Assembly: GCA_038210445.1 (NCBI GenBank)
Contig: JBBQWQ010000017.1
Span: 1-64,000, forward strand
Length of the DNA stretch: 64,000 nt
Direction: 5' to 3'
From: JABFRG01 sp038210445
GTDB lineage: Bacteria; Myxococcota_A; Polyangia; Polyangiales; Polyangiaceae
Shown here: piece by piece, positions 53,043-61,809 of the stretch
Layout of the letters: every line of letters starts with the position of its first letter
How positions within the stretch are numbered: position 1 is the first letter of the stretch
Position numbers and translations under genes: made by a program
Notes under the pieces: generated by a model
The model's input: only the letters and a program-made list of their open reading frames with translations
Told to the model about the DNA's origin: nothing
Database searches by the model: none

Positions 53043-55739
53043 GCGACCGGCGAATGCGGCCGCGCGCGTCGCTTCTGCGCTGAGCCAGGGGCGCGACGCG
53101 TAGAAGGTGCGGGCGGCGCCCAGGAGCCTTTGCGTTCGCTCGCGGTCGGCGGGTGAAAGCAGGCGAGCTACGATGAACTGCGCTTTGGCGAGCTCCTCTG
53201 GGTTTCCTTCGTCGCCGAGCCTTTCGAAGAACAACAGCGCAGCTTCCGCGTTGGTCCGCGCTCGCTCCTCGTCACCGGCGGCGCGGCTCGCCTCGTACGC
53301 TTCGGCCAGGGCGAGGCGTCCGCGCGCATGGTTCAGGCCCTCTTTCGAAGCGCCCGCCGCAAAGATGGCCTCCGCGCGCTCCGCGGCCTCCACTGCGTCG
53401 GTTGCTCGCCCAGCGGCCTGCTCGACGGCGAACTGGGCGAGCCAGGTTTCTCCGACGCGTCCGCCCTTGTCGCCGCCGCTCTTTTCGAAGATGTCGCGGG
53501 CGCGCGCGATGTCTTGCGTGGCCAGCAAGGGCTGGTGGAGTCCCGCGTACGCCAGCGCGCGGTTCGCATGAAGCACGCCGAGCTGCGGCGCGGGCGCTCG
53601 CTTCGCACTTTCCCCCTCGATGCCCGCGGCAGCGGTGGCGCGGGCCTTCTCGAGCTCCCGCAAGTTCAGATAACCGTGCGATAGATTGATGGCGGTCGGC
53701 ACCAGCAGCGGGTGATCCGGATACTGCGCGGTCAGCTCCCGCTGAATGCTCTGGGTCTGGCGTACCAGCTCGGGCCACTGGCCCAGCGAGCCCAGCTCCA
53801 GGGCAATGCTGAGCCGCACCGGTACTGTCAAAATGTCACCCGGCTCACACAAGGCCAGCAGATCCTGCAGCGCGCGCTCGAACAGCGCCAGCGCGCGTCG
53901 ATGCAGTCCGCGGCGGCTCGCCGCCCGACCGAGAGAGCGATCCAGCTCGGAGGCCAGCATCGGCGTGGACGGCGCTCGCTGAAGCGCGCTCCGCGCCAGA
54001 GACTCCAACATCGGCAGCTCGGCGTCGCTACCTCGCTGTTGATAGGCAAATATCAGGTCCACCAATATCGAGGCGCGCAAGGCATCGTCGCGAGCTCGCT
54101 CGGCAGCGCTCAGCGCTTCTTGCAGCTTCGCCACCGCCACGGGGCTACTGCTGCGCGCCAAGGCCCATCCCTCGAGGGCCAGCAGCTCTGCAGCCAGATC
54201 CGGCGAACGCGCACCGTCGAGCGATGCTTGCAGGCGCCGACTCGATTCGAGTGTTTCGTTCACCCGGGCCGCGCGCTTGAGCGCACGAACTTGGTATAGC
54301 TGGGAGCGCTGGGGCGAGGCCTCGGTTGGCGAAGTAGCGCGCCGGCACTGGGCGGGTCGCGGAAGCTGGCTCACGACGCTCGGTAAGTCGTCGACCTCGG
54401 CGGAGCCGAAGCTGGTCATGAGCGCGAGCTGCGCGTCCCAGTCACTCAATACCTCGTCCAGACACGCCACGCGTATCTCGGCCGCGGGGGGCGAGAGGTC
54501 TTTACGGATCGCGGTGGCCGTGCACACCTCTTCGCGTTCAACCCGCCACGCCTCCGCCAGCTGGTCGAGCTGCTGCGCCACGTGCTGCCAGAGCGCGCCA
54601 GCGTGGGGAGCCGGGTTCTTGCGGAGCACTTCATCCAACTTCGCCTTGCGTGCCTCGTTCCATACGCTCGCGAGTCGCGGATCGAGATGGTGGCATGGGT
54701 TCGCCGGGGGCGTTCGCGCCAGCGCAGCCGCGAATACCCCGAGGACGGCCAGCCCGGCCAAGAGCGCATAGAAGGGCGCGGCTCGAGGCTTCTCTTCGGC
54801 GGCGGCGGCGAGCATCGCGCGCATGGTCGGAAACCGCAGCGCGGCGTCTACCGAGAGCGCGCGGAGCAAAGCCGCGCGAAGCCGCCGGGGAATCTTCTCC
54901 GCGCCGCGCACCGTCGGTGCCGGAGGCTGCGCATCGGGAAGCACCGGACCGCGGTCCCATCTGCGCAAGTAGGGGTGATGGCCCGTGAGCAGCTCCCACG
55001 CCGTGACCGCAAAGGCGAACTGATCGGCGGCCGGCGAAGCGCCGGTGACTGCCTGCTCCGGCGCCGCATAGCGCGGTGTGCCCGCTGGCCGATTCCGCTG
55101 ACCCGCGGCATGGGCCAATCCGAAGTCCGATATCTTGGCGCCGCGCGGCCCCACCAGCACGTTCTCGGGCTTGAAGTCCCCGTGCGCAATGTCGGCTTCA
55201 TGAACGTCTACCAACCCCGCCCCGGCCTCGAGGATCGCGCGCGTTAGCTCCTCGGGAGAGGCGTGGGTCGCGACTTCGCGGAGCGTCGAGCCAGCCACTC
55301 GCTCCATGGCGACGAACACCTGATCGCCTTCGAGGTCGGCCTGATAGACCACCACCGCGTGCGGAGAGCTTACCTTCGCCGCGAGCTTCGCCTCGTGCAG
55401 GAGCGCCTCGCGATTCTCCGCTTCTGGGCGCATGAGCTTGAGCGCCACACGCCGATCGAGGACGCGGTCGTAGGCGTCGTAGACCACGCCCATTCCCCCT
55501 CGCCCCAGCCAGCCCAGGATCACGAATTGTCGGATGACGTCGCCGTTCAGGAGGGGCGTTTCGAGCGCGCGCGCCTCGGTTTCCCCTCCTCCGGCGGCGG
55601 CCACCACTGCGTGGCACTCTTCGCAGGCGTCCACGTGCGCGTCTACCAGGGGACGCTCCTCCGCGTCGAGACTGCCCTCGAGGTAGCTCAGGATCCTATC
55701 TGCCGAGAGGCACTCCACGGAGGTCACCGTAACACTCAC
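53037..55739 (-). CDS. Ser/Thr kinase with N-terminal zf-HC2 finger, TM helix and TPR-like region
   Basis: 900 aa. An N-terminal anti-sigma-type zinc finger (His35, Cys39, Cys42 in DAHVDACEECHAVV) is followed by a Hanks kinase domain, about residues 72-330. It has GRGGMGVVY, Lys101, AHGDFKPEN (His-Gly-Asp instead of His-Arg-Asp, Asp188 kept) and DFG at Asp205. One membrane helix comes near residues 325-345 (APFYALLAGLAVLGVFAAAL). The remaining 550 residues are TPR-like helices outside the membrane. The HGD form lacks the arginine that normally responds to activation-loop phosphorylation. The GTG start overlaps the AraC gene's stop by 4 nt. Convergent with the gmx1-type sigma factor. Confidence 0.92.
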   Translation of the reverse strand: MSVTVTSVECLSADRILSYLEGSLDAEERPLVDAHVDACEECHAVVAAAGGGETEARALETPLLNGDVIRQFVILGWLGRGGMGVVYDAYDRVLDRRVALKLMRPEAENREALLHEAKLAAKVSSPHAVVVYQADLEGDQVFVAMERVAGSTLREVATHASPEELTRAILEAGAGLVDVHEADIAHGDFKPENVLVGPRGAKISDFGLAHAAGQRNRPAGTPRYAAPEQAVTGASPAADQFAFAVTAWELLTGHHPYLRRWDRGPVLPDAQPPAPTVRGAEKIPRRLRAALLRALSVDAALRFPTMRAMLAAAAEEKPRAAPFYALLAGLAVLGVFAAALARTPPANPCHHLDPRLASVWNEARKAKLDEVLRKNPAPHAGALWQHVAQQLDQLAEAWRVEREEVCTATAIRKDLSPPAAEIRVACLDEVLSDWDAQLALMTSFGSAEVDDLPSVVSQLPRPAQCRRATSPTEASPQRSQLYQVRALKRAARVNETLESSRRLQASLDGARSPDLAAELLALEGWALARSSSPVAVAKLQEALSAAERARDDALRASILVDLIFAYQQRGSDAELPMLESLARSALQRAPSTPMLASELDRSLGRAASRRGLHRRALALFERALQDLLALCEPGDILTVPVRLSIALELGSLGQWPELVRQTQSIQRELTAQYPDHPLLVPTAINLSHGYLNLRELEKARATAAAGIEGESAKRAPAPQLGVLHANRALAYAGLHQPLLATQDIARARDIFEKSGGDKGGRVGETWLAQFAVEQAAGRATDAVEAAERAEAIFAAGASKEGLNHARGRLALAEAYEASRAAGDEERARTNAEAALLFFERLGDEGNPEELAKAQFIVARLLSPADRERTQRLLGAARTFYASRPWLSAEATRAAAFAGRP

Positions 55740-56749
55740 CCCGCGCGCCGGCGATACTGTCCGGGCGTGAGACCGGTCCATCTGCGGAAGGCCTTGTAGA
55801 ACGCGCTGGCGTCGGCAAAGCCAACCAGGAAGCCCACCTCGCCGAGGCTGGTTCGCGCCTCGGCCAAATGCCGGCAGGCAAGCTCCCTCCGTGTTTCCTC
55901 CACCAGCGCACGATAAGGGGCTCCCGCGTCCACCAGACGTCGCTGCAGTGTTCGCCCGCTCATGCCAAGTCGCTTGGCGATGGCCGCGAGCGCGGGTGCG
56001 CCGCGCTGCAGATCGGTCGCGATCGCCCGCTGCGCGCGCTCCACCACCGAGTCGGACGCGCCCGGGAGATCGCGCGTTTTGCACTCTACAATTTGCTCGA
56101 GCGCTGCAACGAGCCCGGGGGCCGCGCGATCCATAGGAATCTCCAGGGTCGCCTTCGACAGCACCAGCGCGTCGTCGGTGCAGCCGAACGAAACGTCGCA
56201 CCCGAAGACCCGACGATAGACCTCCAAGGGCGCGCTTGGCGCGTGGCGGAAGCGCACCCGCTCCGGCGACCAGGGGCGCGCGGCGAGGACGCGAAACCGC
56301 CGCACGATGGTGGCGAGCGCGAATTCGGTAGCGGCCCGACTCCCGGTGGCGAAGGGGAAAGGAACGCGCGCGAGCTGCGCGTCTACTGTGGATATCTGAA
56401 GTACGTGGCGCACTGCCGTGCTCACCAGGGCGTGGTGCCGGTCGAAGCGCGCGAACGCCTCGCCGAGGTTGGTGCAGGCGCCAAGCAAGTAATCCACGGT
56501 GTCCCAGTGCAGTGGGACGCCCATGCTCGCCTCCAGTGCCACTGCTGGGTTCCCGGTGCGAAGCTCCAGGTCGCTCCATAGGGCAATCCAGCTGGCGTGG
56601 GGGTAGCGGAAGTCGGCGTTCTCCAGCTCGGCGATCGCCAGGCCGTGGGCGCGGGCAAAGGCCGCCGGGTCGACCCCGACCATGGCGGCGGCGCTGACGA
56701 CCGCCCGCACCGTCTTGGCGCTAACGGTGCACGCGGGGATGGCGCGCAT
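55736..56749 (-). CDS. AraC-family regulator with arabinose-binding-type N-terminal domain
   Basis: 337 aa. The N-terminal Arabinose_bd-like domain has VDPAAFARAHGLAIAELENAD and LHWDTVDYLLGACTNLGEAF. The C-terminal HTH pair has ALAAIAKRLGMSGRTLQRRLV then TSLGEVGFLVGFADASAFYKAFRRWTGLTPGQYRR. Its stop overlaps the kinase GTG by 4 nt (GTGA), so regulator and kinase are one transcription unit. ATG at 56749 chosen; an ATG about 80 nt upstream would add a non-domain extension. Paralogue of the regulator at 49.8 kb. Confidence 0.9.
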   Translation of the reverse strand: MRAIPACTVSAKTVRAVVSAAAMVGVDPAAFARAHGLAIAELENADFRYPHASWIALWSDLELRTGNPAVALEASMGVPLHWDTVDYLLGACTNLGEAFARFDRHHALVSTAVRHVLQISTVDAQLARVPFPFATGSRAATEFALATIVRRFRVLAARPWSPERVRFRHAPSAPLEVYRRVFGCDVSFGCTDDALVLSKATLEIPMDRAAPGLVAALEQIVECKTRDLPGASDSVVERAQRAIATDLQRGAPALAAIAKRLGMSGRTLQRRLVDAGAPYRALVEETRRELACRHLAEARTSLGEVGFLVGFADASAFYKAFRRWTGLTPGQYRRRAG

Positions 56750-56897
56750 TTTCGTCGCGGCGCGACCGCCCGGACGCGGCGAGGGCAGAGCTTCAGGCTC
56801 TGACTGGAGGAGGCGGTTGTCGATGAACATCGAAGGGGAGACGCAGCCGCGCCCGCGATGTCGCGCCGCTTCGGGAACTTCGCCTTCGCCCTCCGCT

Positions 56898-57590
56898 TCA
56901 GAATGCCTGGTTGTCGAAGTGAAACAGCAGAAAGGTCGGCGTGGGCCCATCGGGGTCGACCACGATGGCGCCGTCGTCGCCGCCGGCGTTCCGGTGCACC
57001 AGGTGCCCGCTGTCGCCTCCCGAGGTGCCGGCGTAAACCGAAACGCGGGCGTCGAGGGCGATGGCGTCGACCACGCGCCGCACCAGCGCGTCCTTCGCGG
57101 CGCTGGCGAAGGGCGCCTGCTTCGCGTGCAGGCCCAGGTCGCTGACGTAGTCGAGCTTGGCGTCGGGGTGCCAGCCCTCCGCGAATGCTGGCAGCGGGAG
57201 CGCATGGGCGACCGACGCGGCATATACATCGAGGGGCTCGCGATCCGACACCACGTTCACGACCATGCGATAGACCTTGCTCGTACCCACTTCGATCTCG
57301 AGGATCACGTGGCTGCGATTCGGGCGCGGGCACTGTTGATCTGCGGGCGTCAGAATGGCCCGTATGTGTCCATCAAGCCTGCCGTAGGGTGCGGTCAAAT
57401 CGGCCGCGAAGGTGCCGGTGCAACGGTCTGCTTTCCCGGCGTCGGTCGCGGCGGCATCGCGCACCTCTGCCGCCGCGTCGTCCACTGGCGCCCGGCCCGC
57501 GTCTTCGATTCCAACCGTCGTGGGCGCGGGCGAGCCGCACGCCAACGCTGCCAACGTCCACCAACCGATTCCACGGAGCACCAGACGCAT
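56898..57590 (-). CDS. Lipoprotein of unknown function
   Basis: 230 aa. Leader MRLVLRGIGWWTLAALAC with lipobox ALAC, a D/A/P linker, then a folded domain beginning CTGTFAADLTAPYGRLDGHI with a second Cys in QQCPRPNR and beta-rich segments to the end (PTPTFLLFHFDNQAF). No family recognised. 148 nt separate it from the AraC start downstream on the same strand. Confidence 0.7.
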   Translation of the reverse strand: MRLVLRGIGWWTLAALACGSPAPTTVGIEDAGRAPVDDAAAEVRDAAATDAGKADRCTGTFAADLTAPYGRLDGHIRAILTPADQQCPRPNRSHVILEIEVGTSKVYRMVVNVVSDREPLDVYAASVAHALPLPAFAEGWHPDAKLDYVSDLGLHAKQAPFASAAKDALVRRVVDAIALDARVSVYAGTSGGDSGHLVHRNAGGDDGAIVVDPDGPTPTFLLFHFDNQAF

Positions 57591-57762
57591 GGGCAGGTCG
57601 TAGCGCGTGCGGACGATGACTTCATTGTGTCAACGCGCCGAAAACGTTGTCGTGCGCCTCACAGGTTCGTTCGAACCGAGGGCCGCGGCGTGGCTTCTCC
57701 GACCAACGCTTCGGCGCCGCCGCACACTTGCGTCGAAGGCGATGCGCGGCGCACGCTGACCG

Positions 57763-59583
57763 ATGTTCGCTTCGCCATCCTGCGTTTGGTTTCGAGCGTG
57801 GTATTGGGCGGTATTGGCCGTGCTCGCCCCGGCTGGGTGTGCGCCCGCCGCGGCGCCGCGAGTCGCACCGGCCGCATCGCCCGACCCGGGTAGCGCGCGC
57901 GCGCGCAGCGAAGAGGGCTCGGGGCTGGTGGTGGCCTTGGTTGGGCGCTTCGACCCCGAGGCCATGAGCGCGTACGGCTTCGAGCGATTCGATACGGTCA
58001 TTGCCGATCTCGAGCCCGGGCGCTTTGCACGCTGGCGAGCCGCCTCCGAGCCGGTCGAACGAAGCCTACGCGAGCGCCGCCGCCGCGAGACCGACCCCGA
58101 GGCCGCGGCGGACCTCGAGGCGCTACTCTGGTATCTCGATGTGCGCACCGAGCGCGAGCGGGTTGACGAGGAGGTCTCGGTTCCGCTCGACGACCCTGCT
58201 TCGACGATTCTCGCCGGCCTCGAGCCTCTGCTGGCGTCCGATGCCTCGCCGGAGCGCCAGCGAAATGGGCTGCCGCGGCTGCGCGCCTACCTGGGCGAAG
58301 GGGGCCAGACGAGCTTGGTTGCATCGGCCGAGCGGCGCGCGCGCGTGGCGTTTCAGCAGCCGTGGCGGGCGCCGCCGCTTCGGGCCGCGGTCGAGCGAGT
58401 GGCGCGCAGTACGGGGGTGGTTGCGGGGGCTCTCGCCGATCTCGTCGCGCGTCGAGGAAGTACGGAGCTCTCGGGGGCCATGGTTCGGCTGGCCGATCAG
58501 CTCGCTGGATATGCCGCGTTTCTGCGCGAAGAAGCCCTTCCTCGATCGCGCAGCGAGCTTCGGCTGCCGCCCGCCGCCTACCTGCTGGCCTTGCGCGAAG
58601 CCGGCATCGATGCACCTCCGCTCGAGCTTGCGGCGCGCGCCCGTCGCGAATTTGCGAACCTGCAGCAAGAGATGCAACGGCTCGCGGCGTCCATCGGTGC
58701 CCGACGCGGGATCGCCGCGCGCGACTACCGCGAAGTCTTGCGTGCGCTGGAGGTCCGCCCCCCGGGAGGCCGCTCGGAGCACGACCTGCTCGCGCTCTAC
58801 CGGCGGCGCGTGGCGGAGCTCGACGAGATTCTACGGCGAGAGAAGTTGCTCACGGTGCCGCGCCAGGCGCTTTCTTTTCGCGTGGCCACGGCCGCCGAGA
58901 GCGCGCGTATGTCGGCTCCTTTTTACAATCCTCCCCAGCTCGTGGGCAACCGCGGCCAGCGGGGCGAGCTCGTACTCCCCACAAACGGGCTGAAGGACGG
59001 CATGCCGGACTTCGACTCCGACCTTGCGTCGTTTTGGCTCGCTGCGCACGAAGGGCGGCCGGGCCACGATCTGCAATACGCGACCATGCTGGGCGCGGGC
59101 GTCTCGTTCGCGCGTGCCGCGTTCGCATTCAACAGCGCAGCAGCCGAGGGATGGGCCCTCTATGCCGAAGAGCTGATGCGCCGGTATTTGCCCGAGGAAG
59201 CGCAGCTCGCCACCTTGCAGGCGCGCCTCATGCGTGCGGCGCACGCGCAGCTCGATATCGAGCTCAACTTGGGCCTCACCACGTCTGCCGAGGCCAAGCG
59301 CACGATCGTACAAGATGCGGTGTTCTCGGAGGCGTGGGCCGACCAGTGCATCGAGCGCTACACCATTGTTTGGCCGGGGCAGGCGCCCTCCTACCTGTAT
59401 GGCTATTGGCAGCTCATCGACTTGCGCGCCGAGGTTCAGCGGGGCCAGGGGAGCGCGTTCACCGCAGCGGCCTTCCACGACTTCATTCTCGCCCAGGGGT
59501 TTCTGCCGCTCGCCGCGCTGCGCCGGGTGACGCTCCGTCACTTCTTGCCGCACAACCCATCAAGCCCGGCGTGGGCACTGTGA
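57763..59583 (+). CDS. DUF885-family lipoprotein (metallopeptidase-like)
   Basis: 606 aa. Leader ending APAGC, a typical lipobox. The body is long alpha-helical segments followed by the DUF885 signature: FWLAAHEGRPGHDLQYA (HE-x(3)-GH) and, about 30 residues on, SAAAEGWALYAEELM (E-x-W-x-x-Y-x-E). These match the HExxxGH-plus-Glu zinc site of this peptidase-like family. An intact set suggests activity. Location periplasmic or surface. Substrate unknown. Apparently monocistronic. Confidence 0.87.
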   Translation: MFASPSCVWFRAWYWAVLAVLAPAGCAPAAAPRVAPAASPDPGSARARSEEGSGLVVALVGRFDPEAMSAYGFERFDTVIADLEPGRFARWRAASEPVERSLRERRRRETDPEAAADLEALLWYLDVRTERERVDEEVSVPLDDPASTILAGLEPLLASDASPERQRNGLPRLRAYLGEGGQTSLVASAERRARVAFQQPWRAPPLRAAVERVARSTGVVAGALADLVARRGSTELSGAMVRLADQLAGYAAFLREEALPRSRSELRLPPAAYLLALREAGIDAPPLELAARARREFANLQQEMQRLAASIGARRGIAARDYREVLRALEVRPPGGRSEHDLLALYRRRVAELDEILRREKLLTVPRQALSFRVATAAESARMSAPFYNPPQLVGNRGQRGELVLPTNGLKDGMPDFDSDLASFWLAAHEGRPGHDLQYATMLGAGVSFARAAFAFNSAAAEGWALYAEELMRRYLPEEAQLATLQARLMRAAHAQLDIELNLGLTTSAEAKRTIVQDAVFSEAWADQCIERYTIVWPGQAPSYLYGYWQLIDLRAEVQRGQGSAFTAAAFHDFILAQGFLPLAALRRVTLRHFLPHNPSSPAWAL

Positions 59584-59612
59584 AACAGGGAGCCTCTGCG
59601 GAGTGCCGATGG

Positions 59613-60608
59613 CTACTCGGCGACCACACAGTTGCGGCCGCGGTGCTTGGCGGCATAGAGGCGCGTATCGGCGAGGCGCAAAAGATCGTCCTCGCTGGCC
59701 TCGGGGGCCAGCTCGGAGATGGCGGCGACGCCGACGCTCACGGTGACGAACACTGTTTCGTCGTGGAGCTCCAGGCCCAGTTTCTCCACCGCGGAGCGCA
59801 CCCGCTCGGCGAGGCGCGTGGCCTGCGTTTTTCCGGTGCTGCGCGCGAGGATGACGAACTCCTCGCCGCCGTAGCGGGCCAGCACGTCTTCTGCGCGAAT
59901 GAGCCGCGCCAGCTGCGCCGAGACCGAGCGCAGCACGTAGTCGCCGGCCAGGTGACCGTGGGTGTCGTTCAGGTTCTTGAATGCGTCGAGATCGAGCATC
60001 AAGATGGCGAGCTTGGTCTTGTGGCGCCGCGCGTGCGCCATCTCCGACTGCAGCCGCTCCACCAGAAACTGGCGGTTGAAGGCGCGCGTCAGGCTGTCGC
60101 GGGTCGATGCCTCGTAAAGCCGGTGCCGCAGGTTCTCTTCCACGTCGTCGATGAGCGCGAAGGTGAGAATCATGTTCGGCCCGAGCTGCACGCGATCGCC
60201 CGAGACCAGCATCGACGACGTCACCGGTTCCCGGCGAATGAACGTTCCATTGGTAGAGGCCAGGTCCTCTATCCAGTACAGGCCGTCTTTGCGGTAGATG
60301 CGCGCGTGCTTGCGGCTGACGCCGGGATCTTCCACCCAGATGCCGACCTCGCTCCCGCGGCCGATGAACATCTCGTCGGAGTCTACCGAGAACACCTGGC
60401 CCGCGTTGACGCCGGTGAGCACCGTGAGTACGGCGCGCTGCGAGGCGTCGCTACCAGGAATGGCAAGCTGGCGCTCGGTGGTACGCTCGAAATCGCCCAT
60501 GTCCGGCGGGGCCAGCGTGGGGGCGGAATGCGCCGGCGGCTCCTCGCTGGGAATCTCCGCGAAGCTCGGCCGCTCCATCCTTCTCGTCTGTGTTTTCTTG
60601 TCCGGCAT
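59613..60608 (-). CDS. FHA-GGDEF diguanylate cyclase
   Basis: 331 aa, cytoplasmic. The FHA domain spans about residues 55-150 (FIGRGSEVGIWVEDPGVSRKHARI and LASTNGTFI), recognising phosphothreonine. The GGDEF domain spans about residues 165-325: RDSLTRAFNRQFL, LMLDLDAFKNLNDTHGHLAGD, the inhibitory I-site RAED, then ARYGGEEF five residues on, an active-type motif. Makes cyclic di-GMP and is subject to product inhibition. FHA plus GGDEF couples it to Ser/Thr kinase signalling, of which this window encodes two kinases, but no direct link is shown. Confidence 0.95.
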   Translation of the reverse strand: MPDKKTQTRRMERPSFAEIPSEEPPAHSAPTLAPPDMGDFERTTERQLAIPGSDASQRAVLTVLTGVNAGQVFSVDSDEMFIGRGSEVGIWVEDPGVSRKHARIYRKDGLYWIEDLASTNGTFIRREPVTSSMLVSGDRVQLGPNMILTFALIDDVEENLRHRLYEASTRDSLTRAFNRQFLVERLQSEMAHARRHKTKLAILMLDLDAFKNLNDTHGHLAGDYVLRSVSAQLARLIRAEDVLARYGGEEFVILARSTGKTQATRLAERVRSAVEKLGLELHDETVFVTVSVGVAAISELAPEASEDDLLRLADTRLYAAKHRGRNCVVAE

Positions 60609-60726
60609 CCGCAGTCTCGTCGCCGCCGGTGCCGGTGTCGGGCCCCGCGGAAACAGGATCGATACCTACCACGGAACGCCAGGTTCAGCGCGCCCCTTCC
60701 CGCACTGAACGCGTGCGCCGCTCGGT

Positions 60727-61407
60727 TCAGCGTGCCGCGCTGACGCCGTGCGCGGTGCGGTCTTGCCCGAGGCAGGCGCAGTCGACGCGCCACACCGAGA
60801 ATCGCTCACTCTCCAGCAGGGCGTAGCTTTTTCCCGCGAACGACGACGCGCACGGAGCAAGGCTCGCCGGCAGCGGGTCGGTGGTGGTGGCGAACACCCC
60901 GCCTTCCGGCGCGGTTTGGCATAGAGCGCGGCTGAGGCGCGTGAGATCGCCCGGCTGATGCCAGCCCTCGTCGGCCACCAGGTGTCGTAGGCGTCGCTCG
61001 CCGCCGCTCGCGCTGTAGAACGCGATGTCGGGCCGAAAGTAGGTGACGCCGATGCTGGTGTAGTCGACGTCGGCGGCGACGCTCGCGCGGTGCGGAAGCC
61101 GCTCAGCGACGTCTTTGGTGGAGGAGAGCGCGCCGGCGTAGTCGGCACGCAGATCCTTTTGGCTCACCCACATCTGGTAGCCGAGGAGGGGGAGCGCCAG
61201 CCCCAGCGGGAGCGCCCGAAGCCACCTGCGCCAACGCACAAGGGTGGGCTCGCGCACCAGCGAGAGGCCCAGCGTGATGAGCACCGGCGGCATGACGTAG
61301 AACCAGTGGTGCCGGTGCCCGCCGCGATAGCGAAACACGAAGATGTAGAGGAGCGGGAGCGACGCCGCCACGCCCGCCAGCAGCTGCCGCCGCGGGCGCC
61401 TTGACAA
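60727..61407 (-). CDS. C-terminal part of a multi-pass membrane protein, possibly truncated
   Basis: 226 aa at most, from a TTG at the BlaI operator. It has two or three membrane helices (LLAGVAASLPLLYIFVFRYR, MPPVLITLGLSLV, ALPLGLALPLLGYQMWV) and then a 130-residue soluble domain. The layout resembles the C-terminal end of a membrane glycosyltransferase-like protein whose N-terminal helices are missing. The 5' end coincides exactly with the blaI promoter region and is preceded by TAG codons. Truncation by arrival of the blaI-blaR unit is a possible explanation. It may still be a short intact protein. Confidence 0.45.
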   Translation of the reverse strand: MSRRPRRQLLAGVAASLPLLYIFVFRYRGGHRHHWFYVMPPVLITLGLSLVREPTLVRWRRWLRALPLGLALPLLGYQMWVSQKDLRADYAGALSSTKDVAERLPHRASVAADVDYTSIGVTYFRPDIAFYSASGGERRLRHLVADEGWHQPGDLTRLSRALCQTAPEGGVFATTTDPLPASLAPCASSFAGKSYALLESERFSVWRVDCACLGQDRTAHGVSAAR

Positions 61408-61427
61408 CTACTACGTATGTAGTAGTT
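61406..61427. promoter_or_regulatory. BlaI-type operator upstream of blaI
   Basis: Arms AACTACTAC and GTAGTAGTT flank a GTAT centre, a perfect 9-bp inverted repeat containing TAC-N4-GTA, the core pattern of BlaI/MecI operators. A -35-like TTGACA (61401-61406) abuts it. The GTG of blaI follows 8 nt downstream, so bound repressor would block its own transcription. Confidence 0.9.
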
Positions 61428-61434
61428 TGAGCAC

Positions 61435-61809
61435 GTGGTCGAGCTGGGTCCGCTGGAGATGCAGGTGTTGGGGCTTCTGGACGGCAAGGAGCCACAGACG
61501 GTGGCCAGCTTGCGCGCGCGCTTGGGCGGCGATCATGCGTACACCACGGTCATGACGGTGCTCACGCGGCTCCACCACAAGGGCATGGTGGTGCGGGTGA
61601 AGGACGGGCGAAAGTTCCTCTATCTGCCTGCCGCCCGCGCCCAGAAGGCCAAGGGTGGCATTCTGGCGCGCATGCGCGCTGCACTCTTTCCCGAGGACCG
61701 CGCGAAGCCCCTGCTGGCGCTCATCGATGCCGAGGAGCTCGATCCCGAGGCGCTCCGGGCCTTGCGCGACGCCATCGACCAGCGCCTGGGGGAGAAGAAG
61801 AAGCGATGA
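61435..61809 (+). CDS. blaI: BlaI/MecI/CopY-family repressor
   Basis: 124 aa, GTG start. A winged helix spans residues 5-70 (LGPLEMQVLGLLDGKEPQTV, HAYTTVMTVLTRLHHKGMVVRVKDGRKFLYLPA), and the C-terminal helical dimer domain is shorter than usual. The TTVMT-LxRLxxKG core is diagnostic. Binds the palindromic operator just upstream. In the classic system it is cleaved after M56-type BlaR1 senses a beta-lactam, releasing the operator. Its TGA overlaps the next gene's ATG by 4 nt. Confidence 0.93.
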   Translation: MVELGPLEMQVLGLLDGKEPQTVASLRARLGGDHAYTTVMTVLTRLHHKGMVVRVKDGRKFLYLPAARAQKAKGGILARMRAALFPEDRAKPLLALIDAEELDPEALRALRDAIDQRLGEKKKR

